From: Sphingomonas abietis
GTDB lineage: Bacteria > Pseudomonadota > Alphaproteobacteria > Sphingomonadales > Sphingomonadaceae
Direction of reading: 5' to 3'
Assembly: GCF_027625475.1 (NCBI RefSeq)
Contig: NZ_CP115174.1
Location: forward strand, 4,000,501 to 4,064,500
DNA: 64,000 bases
Position numbers and translations under genes: made by a program. Positions 57,241 to 64,000 of this stretch are shown here, in pieces. Within the stretch, counting starts at the first letter, position 1; every line of letters begins with the position of its first letter. The notes below the pieces were generated by a model. The model was given only the letters and a program-made list of their open reading frames with translations, searched no databases and was not told the DNA's origin.

Positions 57241-59547
57241 TCAGCGCAGCTTGGCGCTGAGCGAGACGCCGATGATGCGGGGATCGTTGTAGACGCCCGC
57301 CATATAGTTATCGATCACGCCCTTGAGGTTCTTCTCGTTGGTGATGTTACGGGCGAACACCGCCAGCTCATAATCCTTGAGCTGGTAGCCGACCTTGAGG
57401 CCGCCTTCGAAATTGCCGCTCGAGGAGAATTCCTTGGCCTTGTAGGCGACATAGCTGGTGTAGCCCTGGATGTTCCAGTCGGTCGCGACGAACGCCTTGC
57501 CGGGGCCGATCGGCAGGTCGTAGCGCGCGGTCAGGTCGACATTATATTTCGGCGCATTCGGCAGCGGATTGCCGTTGATCTGCGCGAACACGTTCGAGCC
57601 GACCTTCACCGTCGGATTCTCGACGGTGCAGACCACCACGCCGTTGAGCGCGCAGACCTGCGCATAGACATTCTTGTCGTCGATCTCGGTGTGGAGCAGG
57701 CTGAGCCCGGCGGTCAGCGTCAGGTTGCGAACCGGGCGCACTTCCGCCTCGGCCTCCATGCCGTAAGCCTTGGCCTTGTCGGCGTTGAACAGCACGCCAT
57801 TGCCATTCTCGTCATTGCCGTTGAGCTGGATGTCCTTCACCACATAGGTGAAGCCGGTGACGTTCAGGCGCAGGCGGTTGTCGAAGAAGCTCGACTTGAT
57901 GCCGCCCTCGTAGGAGGTGTTGGTTTCCGAGTTCGCGGTGGTGAAGTCGGAATTGAACACCGCCGACCGGCCCTGGATGGTCGGCCCGCGGAAGCCGCGC
58001 GCGATGCGGCCGTAGAGGCTGACATTGGGCGTGATCTCGTAGAGCGCGCTGACGTCCCAGCTCGGCTTGGTGTCGGACAGGCGCACATAGGTGCGGCCCT
58101 TGTAGGTCGAGACGTTGGCGATCGAATTGGCGGTCTTGAGCAGCCGCGTCTTCTTGGTGTCGTTGGTCTCGCGCACGCCGCCGGTGATCGTCAGCCGGTC
58201 GGTCAGCTTGTAGCTGGCCTGGCCGAAGATGCCCCATGAGGTGTTGACGTCGTGCAGCAGCACCCAGTTGTTCGGGTTGTGCAGGGCACCGTTCAGGAAA
58301 TAGGCGCGCTGATCGAACTCGGTATGGTCGCGCGAGTCGAAATAGATGCCGCCGACCTGCCATTTCAGGCGACCGTCATTGTCGCTGGCGAGGCGGACCT
58401 CCTCGGTCAGCTGGCCGAGGCTGCGCAGCCGGCCCTGCGACTCGCCATAGCCGTTGGGCGCGCCGCCGACCGGATAGTCGCTGGCCGCGCCGCCATCGGT
58501 GTCGCCCCGGCTATAGCCGTGGCTGGTCTCATAGGCGGTGATCGAGGTCAGCTTCACGCCGCCGAAATCATTGGCGACGTTGAGCGAGCCGCCATAGGTC
58601 CAATAATGCTGCGGGTTGCCGTCGCCCTCGTCGAGCGCGACCTTGCTGCGATCGAAGTCGGCGGGCACGGCGTTGGTCCCCTTCACGATCGACTGGCGGT
58701 AGAAGATCGTCGAGGTGCCGGCATAATCGCGGGCATGGCCCGAGGCCAGGATCGAGAGATTGTCGGTCGGCGTCAGCAGGAACTGGAGGCGAACGTCCCG
58801 CTCGTCGAAGCCGCCGAGCGCGTCCTTGCGGTTGGTGCGGGTGCCGTCCAGCGACGTGCCGGTGTACGTGTTGTCCACCCAATTGTCGCGATGCTGGTAG
58901 AGCGCGGACACGCGGAAGGCGAGCTTGTCGGCGATGATCGGGCCGCCGACGCCGGCATCGATGTTCACCGTGTTGTAGCTGCCATAGGTCGCGCTGGCGC
59001 GGCCTTCGAAATCCTGGGTCGGCTTCATCGTGTCGAACTTGATGATGCCGGCGGTGGTGTTGCGGCCGAACAGCGAGCCCTGCGGGCCGCGCAGCACCTC
59101 GACCTGCTGGATGTCGAACGCCGGGTTCGACTTCAGCACGACATGCTCGAGGACGACATCGTCCTGGATGATCGACACCGGCTGCGAGGCGCCGAGATAG
59201 AAATCGATGTTGCCGAGGCCGCGGATGTAGAAGCGCGGGAAGATGCGGCCGGTCGTCGATTCGACGTAGAGGCTCGGCACCCGGCCCGAAAGCGACAGCA
59301 AGGTGTCGTCGCCGCCCGCCTGGAAATCGCGCAGGCCCGCGCCGCTGATGACGCCGACCGAGATCGGCACCTTCTGGAGATTTTCCGAGCGGCGCTCGGC
59401 GGTGACGACGATCTCTCCGAGCTGCGCACTGGAGGCGCCGGCGGCATCGGCCGGCGCGCTATCCTGGGCATGAGCGGAAGATATCAAGGCGAACGCGCAA
59501 GTCGCGGCGGCCGCAAGCGCGGCCGCGCGGATCGATGGATTGGACAC
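57241..59547 (-). CDS. TonB-dependent outer-membrane receptor
   Basis: 768 residues. Signal peptide to SSAHA-Q, TonB-box-like EIVVTAERR, plug domain (VPISVGVISGAGLRDFQAGG and VEVLRGPQGSLFGRNTTAGI), then a beta-barrel ending in FARNITNEKNLKGVIDNYMA and a C-terminal aromatic-free but Leu/Arg end (SLSAKLR). Sequence features (RNTTAG, YGSYNTVNID) resemble the large sphingomonad/caulobacter carbohydrate-receptor group rather than a siderophore receptor. It is divergent from the second receptor and relies on the tonB operon at 20447-23022. Confidence 0.9.
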   Translation of the reverse strand: MSNPSIRAAALAAAATCAFALISSAHAQDSAPADAAGASSAQLGEIVVTAERRSENLQKVPISVGVISGAGLRDFQAGGDDTLLSLSGRVPSLYVESTTGRIFPRFYIRGLGNIDFYLGASQPVSIIQDDVVLEHVVLKSNPAFDIQQVEVLRGPQGSLFGRNTTAGIIKFDTMKPTQDFEGRASATYGSYNTVNIDAGVGGPIIADKLAFRVSALYQHRDNWVDNTYTGTSLDGTRTNRKDALGGFDERDVRLQFLLTPTDNLSILASGHARDYAGTSTIFYRQSIVKGTNAVPADFDRSKVALDEGDGNPQHYWTYGGSLNVANDFGGVKLTSITAYETSHGYSRGDTDGGAASDYPVGGAPNGYGESQGRLRSLGQLTEEVRLASDNDGRLKWQVGGIYFDSRDHTEFDQRAYFLNGALHNPNNWVLLHDVNTSWGIFGQASYKLTDRLTITGGVRETNDTKKTRLLKTANSIANVSTYKGRTYVRLSDTKPSWDVSALYEITPNVSLYGRIARGFRGPTIQGRSAVFNSDFTTANSETNTSYEGGIKSSFFDNRLRLNVTGFTYVVKDIQLNGNDENGNGVLFNADKAKAYGMEAEAEVRPVRNLTLTAGLSLLHTEIDDKNVYAQVCALNGVVVCTVENPTVKVGSNVFAQINGNPLPNAPKYNVDLTARYDLPIGPGKAFVATDWNIQGYTSYVAYKAKEFSSSGNFEGGLKVGYQLKDYELAVFARNITNEKNLKGVIDNYMAGVYNDPRIIGVSLSAKLR

Positions 59548-59810
59548 TGATTACCCCTTTAGTTCTCCGCCACTTGGATATGGCGGATGCCCTGCCGACG
59601 CCCGTGCCCGGATTTCATGACGGGTTCGTGGCGGAATGCGGCCAAGAGAAGGCAGAACACGATCGGCGCCCACCCGACTTCGATCGGGCCGGATCGGACA
59701 GGATTGCCACAGCCCCGACCCTAACCGGCCCGCGCCCTAAGAACGCTATTGCGAATGCTTCTCATTCCATATAGGCGACGCGCCGAATACGATATCCAAG
59801 GGATGACATC
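59548..59810. other. divergent promoter region between two TonB-dependent receptors
   Basis: No gene is supported. It holds the Fur-box-like site at 59750-59768 close to the rightward receptor start. A plus-strand 79-codon reading frame here lacks a ribosome-binding site and protein-like composition. Confidence 0.5.
59750..59768. promoter_or_regulatory. Fur-box-like site upstream of siderophore receptor
   Basis: TTGCGAATGCTTCTCATTC contains the inverted pair GAATG-N5-CATTC and resembles alphaproteobacterial Fur boxes. It lies 42 bases upstream of the receptor ATG. Confidence 0.5.
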
Positions 59811-62075
59811 ATGTTGAGATCGATCGCGCGTGCCCCCCTCCTCGCCGGAGCCGCCACCGCGCTGTTGATGCCGTTCGCGGCCGCCCATGCTGCCGACACT
59901 GTCGCCGATACCGCCGCCGATGCCTCGGCCGTCGCCGGCCCCGATGCGAGCGAGATCGTCGTCACCGGCGACAAGCCCGCCACCGTCGCGTCGGCCGCCA
60001 CCAAGACCAGCGCGCCGATCCTCGAGACGCCGCAGTCGATCAGCGTCATCGACGCCTCCGAGATCAAGGATCTCGGCCTCCAGAATCTCAACCAGGCGCT
60101 GCGCTACGTCGCCGGCGTGACCCCCGAGACGCGGGGTGCCGGCGCCGAGGTCTACGACCAGTTCACGCTGCGCGGCTTCGATGCGCCGGTCTTCCTCGAC
60201 GGGCTCAAGGAGTTCACCAGCGCGAGCGGCTATGCCTCGCAGCAGGTCGACGTCTCGCGGCTCGACCGGGTCGAGATCCTCAAGGGCCCGTCGGGCGCGC
60301 TCTATGGCCAGTCGGGCCCGGGTGGGCTGGTCGACGAGCAGAGCAAGCTGCCGCTCGATCGCGCCTTCTATGGTGCCGTCTCGGGCACCTACGGCAATTA
60401 CAGCCTCTATCGGGTCGATGCCGATGTCGGCGGTCGGGTCGGGCAGAATGTGCTGTGGCGCCTCTATGGCAGCGCCAACGGTGCCGACACCCAGCAGACC
60501 TACGGCACGCGCGCGCGGCAGACCATCTCCGGCGCGGTGACGCTCGGCTCCGGTTCGTCGACCAGCTTCACGGTGCTCGGCAATTATTCGCACGATCCGC
60601 GCAACGGCAATTACAGCGTCGAGCCGACGCTGGGCACGCTGGTCACCAACCCGGCGGGCAAGATCCCGACCAACTTCTACGGCGGCGAGCCGGGCGACTA
60701 TTTCAGCCGCTCGCAGGCCAGCCTCACCTATATCTTCAAGCATGATTTCGGCAGCGGCTGGGCGTTCCGCTCCTCGGGCCGCTATCAATATGTGAAGAGC
60801 GACCTGGGCATCGTCTACACCGGCGGCACCCAGTCCGACTATTATAGCGGCGCGGCCGCGAGCACCGCGCCGACCGACTATAGCCGCTACTCCTACGCCA
60901 CGCGCGAGCAGCTCAACGACTGGACCTTCGACAACCAGCTGACCGGCAGCTTCGATACCGGCCCGCTCCACCACAGCATCCTGTTGGGGGTCGATCGCCA
61001 GGTCGCGCATTCGAACGAGCTCTATGCGTTCGGCGGTGCCACCAGCATCGATCCGTTCGATCCGGTCTACGGCACGATGGCCACGCCCGCGAACCCGTAT
61101 CAGGTGCTCACCTATGCGGGCGTCGGCTATGGCGACCCCTCGCGGGCCGAAACCCAGACCCGCCAGCAGGGCGTCTATGCGCAGGACCAGATCTCGGTCG
61201 GCGATCTGCGCGTGACGGTGAGCGGCCGGCAGGACTGGGCACGCGCGCAGTCGACCGTGACGACCGCCGGCGTGACGACCACCACGCTCCAGCACGACCA
61301 CAAATTCACCTACCGGGTCGGCGCGCTGTACGTCACCAAGATCGGCCTGGCGCCCTATGTCAGCTACTCGACCTCGTTCGAGCCGCAGGCCCAGCAGCTC
61401 GCGGGCGGCGGCCTCGCCAAGCCCTCCTTCGGCAAGCAGATCGAGGCGGGCCTGAAATATCAGGTGCCCGGCACGTCCATCCTCGTCACCGGCGCCTGGT
61501 TCCACATCGACCAGACCAACGTCGTCGAGAGCAACCCGATCACCTTCCTCGCCTATCAGGCCGGCAAGGTGCGCTCGCGCGGCGTCGAGATCGAGGCCAG
61601 CGCCCCGCTGCCCTATGGCTTCAACACCAAGATCGCGTTCAGCCGCCAGAGCGTGAAGGTGCTCGAGAACAGCGCCGATCCGAAGTCGGTCGGCCAGGGG
61701 CTCGACGGCGTCGGCCGCGGCGGCATCACCGCCTATCTCGACTGGTCGCCCAAGTCCGGCCCGCTGTTGGGGCTGACCGTCGGCGGCGACGTCCGCCATG
61801 TCGACAGCGTCTATGCCGATTTCTACCAGTCGCCGGCCGATTATGCGGCCGGATCGTCGGGCACGGCGCTGCGCACCCCCGCCGTCACCCTGTTCGACGC
61901 GCTGATCCGCTACGATCTCGGCAAGGCCAATGCGCGGCTCGACGGCGTCACCGTCGGGATCAACAGCACCAACCTGTTCGACAAGAAGTATCTGACCAGC
62001 TGCCTCGCCCAATATGGCTGGTGCTGGTACGGCCAGCGCCGCACCGTGCAGGGCACGATCGGCTTCAAGTTCTGA
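59811..62075 (+). CDS. TonB-dependent siderophore receptor
   Basis: 754 residues. Signal peptide to AHA-A, TonB box EIVVTGDK, plug with TPQSISVIDASEIKDLGLQN and VEILKGPSGALYGQSGPGGL, typical of ferric-siderophore receptors (FhuA/FpvA-like), and C-terminal LFDKKYLTSCLAQYGWCWYG with two cysteines in an extracellular loop, ending in GFKF. A Fur-box-like site upstream suggests iron control. The siderophore is unknown. It is powered by TonB-ExbBD. Confidence 0.92.
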   Translation: MLRSIARAPLLAGAATALLMPFAAAHAADTVADTAADASAVAGPDASEIVVTGDKPATVASAATKTSAPILETPQSISVIDASEIKDLGLQNLNQALRYVAGVTPETRGAGAEVYDQFTLRGFDAPVFLDGLKEFTSASGYASQQVDVSRLDRVEILKGPSGALYGQSGPGGLVDEQSKLPLDRAFYGAVSGTYGNYSLYRVDADVGGRVGQNVLWRLYGSANGADTQQTYGTRARQTISGAVTLGSGSSTSFTVLGNYSHDPRNGNYSVEPTLGTLVTNPAGKIPTNFYGGEPGDYFSRSQASLTYIFKHDFGSGWAFRSSGRYQYVKSDLGIVYTGGTQSDYYSGAAASTAPTDYSRYSYATREQLNDWTFDNQLTGSFDTGPLHHSILLGVDRQVAHSNELYAFGGATSIDPFDPVYGTMATPANPYQVLTYAGVGYGDPSRAETQTRQQGVYAQDQISVGDLRVTVSGRQDWARAQSTVTTAGVTTTTLQHDHKFTYRVGALYVTKIGLAPYVSYSTSFEPQAQQLAGGGLAKPSFGKQIEAGLKYQVPGTSILVTGAWFHIDQTNVVESNPITFLAYQAGKVRSRGVEIEASAPLPYGFNTKIAFSRQSVKVLENSADPKSVGQGLDGVGRGGITAYLDWSPKSGPLLGLTVGGDVRHVDSVYADFYQSPADYAAGSSGTALRTPAVTLFDALIRYDLGKANARLDGVTVGINSTNLFDKKYLTSCLAQYGWCWYGQRRTVQGTIGFKF

Positions 62076-62135
62076 CCGACCATTCCGGCCCGCTTCGCAG
62101 CGGGCCGGACCCTCCCGAACGGCGGTCGGGCGCCC

Positions 62136-63884
62136 TTATTCCTCGTCGGGATAGGGGCCCTTGCCGCCGTCCGCGATGAACTGGTCGGTGCGCGCATCGA
62201 CCACGCTCATCGGCACCGATCCCAGCTGCAGCATCGCATCGTGGAAGGCGCGGATGTTGAACTTCGCCCCCAGCGCCTTTTCGGCCCGTGCGCGATCGTT
62301 GCGGATCGTCATCTCGCCGAGATAATAGCTCAGCGCCTGCCCCGGCCATGAGATGTAGCGATCCACCTCGGTCTCGATGTCGTGATCGGCGAGCGCGGTG
62401 TTGTCGTGGAGGAATTGCTGGGCCTGCGCGCGCGTCCAGCCGAGATGGTGGACGCCGGTATCGACCACCAGCCGCGATGCGCGCCACATCTGGAAGCTCA
62501 GCATCCCGAACTTCTCATAGGGCGTCTGGTACATCCCCATCTCGTCGCCGAGCCGCTCGCAATAGAGCGCCCAGCCCTCGCCATAGGCCGAGATATAGCC
62601 CTCCTTGCGATAGCGCGGTTGATCCTTGTTCTCGGCCGCGAGCGGGATCTGGAAGGCGTGGCCCGGCGCGCTCTCGTGCAGGGTCAGCGCGGTCAGCTGG
62701 TAGAGCGGCCGGCTCGGCAGATCATAGGTGTTGACCAGATAGATGCCGTTCCCGCCGCGCGCCGACGTATAGGTCGGCGCGATATCGGCCGGCACCGGCA
62801 CGATCGCGAAGCGGCGGCGGGGCAGATGGCCGAACCAGGTCGAGGCCTTGCCGTCGAACATCTTGGCCGCCCACGCCGCGCGATCGAGCAGCGCCTGCGG
62901 GGTCTTGGCGTAGAATTGGGGATCGGTGCGGAGATATTGGAGGAAAGCCGGGAAATCGCCCTTGAAGCCGGTCTGCTGCATCACCGCCAGCATCTCGGCA
63001 TGGATCGACGCGACCTGTTGCAGGCCATAAGCGTGGATCTGGTCCGGCGTCATGTCCAGCGTCGTGAATTCGCGGATCTTGCTGGTGTAATAAGCCTTGC
63101 CGTCGGGCAGCTTCTCGGCCGCCAGCACCGGATTGGCATGGGGGAAGTAATCGTCCTTCCAATAGCTGAGCAGCTTGGCGTAGGCCGGCACCACCTTGGC
63201 CATGATCACCGCCCGCGCCTGCGCGCGCAGCTGCTCCTGGCGGGCGGCGGGGATGTTGTGGGGCATCGTCTCGAAAGGGCCCCAATAGCCGGTATCCTCC
63301 GCCTTCTTCGCCTCCGCGACCGAGGCGATCGAACCGTCGCGCCCCACGATCGTCGCCTGGGGCGGGGTGAAGCCACGCGCCTCGCCCGCCTTCATATTGG
63401 CGATCTGCTGGTCGAAATAGCGCGGCGTCTCGCCCATCTGGGCGATGTAATTCTGATATTCCTGATCGGAACGCAGCGGCTTGGCGTCGATGCCGACCTG
63501 CCAGAAGGGTGAATCCGAATTGACCGGCTTCTCCCACTCGCGGAATTGCTGTTCGGCGAGCAACGCCTCGATCTGGCCGCGATAGACGGCATAATTGACC
63601 CGGTTCTCGGGCGTGAGCGAGGCTTGCGGGATCGCATCGAGCTGCTTGAGCACGCCCGCCCATTTCGCGGTGCGCACCGCCTGCGCCGCCGGCGAAACAT
63701 CGGGCAGATGCGGCGACATGATCGCGGCCGGCCCCTCGCCGGTCGATTGGCCGGCATCCGCCAGACGCCAGAGATATTCGTCGTTGGACAGCGTCAGGAA
63801 GCGCGCGTTCCAGTCGGCCGCGGGGCGTTGGGAAGCGGGTGCCGCCGCGATCAGCAGCGGCAACAGGATCAGGGCACGGCGCAT
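62136..63884 (-). CDS. DUF885 family protein (putative metallopeptidase), exported
   Basis: 582 residues. Signal-peptide-like MRRALILLPLLIAAAPASQ at the start. The DUF885 core has LTLHESAPGHAFQIPLA, whose HES...GH supplies metal ligands, then EGWALYCERLGDEMGMYQTP and DTGVHHLGWTRAQAQQFLHD, as in M32/DUF885-type peptidase-like proteins. It is probably a periplasmic or surface metallopeptidase. Start 63884 is preferred for GGAG 7 bases upstream; 63896 is the alternative. It converges with the siderophore receptor. Confidence 0.88.
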   Translation of the reverse strand: MRRALILLPLLIAAAPASQRPAADWNARFLTLSNDEYLWRLADAGQSTGEGPAAIMSPHLPDVSPAAQAVRTAKWAGVLKQLDAIPQASLTPENRVNYAVYRGQIEALLAEQQFREWEKPVNSDSPFWQVGIDAKPLRSDQEYQNYIAQMGETPRYFDQQIANMKAGEARGFTPPQATIVGRDGSIASVAEAKKAEDTGYWGPFETMPHNIPAARQEQLRAQARAVIMAKVVPAYAKLLSYWKDDYFPHANPVLAAEKLPDGKAYYTSKIREFTTLDMTPDQIHAYGLQQVASIHAEMLAVMQQTGFKGDFPAFLQYLRTDPQFYAKTPQALLDRAAWAAKMFDGKASTWFGHLPRRRFAIVPVPADIAPTYTSARGGNGIYLVNTYDLPSRPLYQLTALTLHESAPGHAFQIPLAAENKDQPRYRKEGYISAYGEGWALYCERLGDEMGMYQTPYEKFGMLSFQMWRASRLVVDTGVHHLGWTRAQAQQFLHDNTALADHDIETEVDRYISWPGQALSYYLGEMTIRNDRARAEKALGAKFNIRAFHDAMLQLGSVPMSVVDARTDQFIADGGKGPYPDEE

Positions 63885-64000
63885 AGGATACTCCATCGGA
63901 CAGGCGCGCACCCTGCCCGCCCCCTTCCGCCACCGCAACGGTATCGGCCACCGTTGCCGCCATATCGGAGGCGGGCTATCGAACCCGTCATGAGTGTACA

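Noticed and set aside
59535..59774. 79-codon plus-strand frame between the two receptors
   Set aside because: No ribosome-binding site, no recognisable protein features, and it runs across the Fur-box-like promoter region.

Overview
The window looks like chromosomal DNA of a sphingomonad-type alphaproteobacterium. Four things point there: very high GC, an exosortase-A-associated glycan cluster, TonB-dependent receptors with a proline-rich TonB, and an alphaproteobacterial SOS box (GTTC-N7-GTTC). There are no rRNA genes, IS transposases or CRISPR arrays. One tRNA gene, tRNA-Arg(UCU), is present. Genus and species are not proven by the sequence.

Layout. 1-1999: an S24/LexA-like repressor cut by the window edge, with a palindromic operator, a divergent two-gene operon and a proline-rich membrane protein. 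2025-5959: exosortase-A-associated glycosyltransferase, a 44-codon ORF, O-glycosylation ligase and acyltransferase. 5937-8813: PfpI/DJ-1 protein, topoisomerase IB and MscS channel. 9047-16275: dipeptide epimerase, a repeat-type exported protein, PHA depolymerase, ABC exporter, YgfZ and small proteins. 16479-20175: aconitase, DUF3297 and a frameshifted GNAT. 20392-25300: tonB-exbB-exbD-exbD operon, an exported protein, FolM-like reductase and FolB. 25429-32554: GNAT, DUF1285-Nudix-CCA transferase operon, a GGDEF/EAL protein and ParC. 32721-33110: a decayed GIY-YIG nuclease gene framed by inverted palindromic repeats. 33153-38251: two transporters, a lipoprotein, LysR and a small ORF. 38351-42065: purC, acyltransferase, purS, purQ and a queuosine-precursor transporter. 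42122-43507: tRNA-Arg, then a nuclease toxin and its immunity gene. 43670-52835: a MacB/TolC-type exporter operon, an UrcA-family protein and an NtrC-type two-component system. 52976-57018: pyrC, xylB and a sugar porter. 57241-63884: two TonB-dependent receptors and a DUF885 protein.

Three pieces of local circuitry stand out. First, an endonuclease-toxin/YezG-like immunity pair just downstream of the tRNA has a promoter whose -35 element lies inside a perfect GTTC-N7-GTTC SOS box, which suggests colicin-like DNA-damage control. Second, the exporter/UrcA/two-component block carries three sigma54-like promoters and four TGTCCG...CGGACA palindromes in two helically phased pairs, forming a probable autoregulated regulon. 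The regulator has GAFTDA in place of GAFTGA. Third, five pairs of inverted short palindromes lie between genes. Their two copies differ mostly by changes that keep each hairpin intact, as in REPIN elements, and one pair tightly frames the GIY-YIG gene.

Functional calls come from motifs recognised by eye. No database search, structure prediction or statistical test was run.
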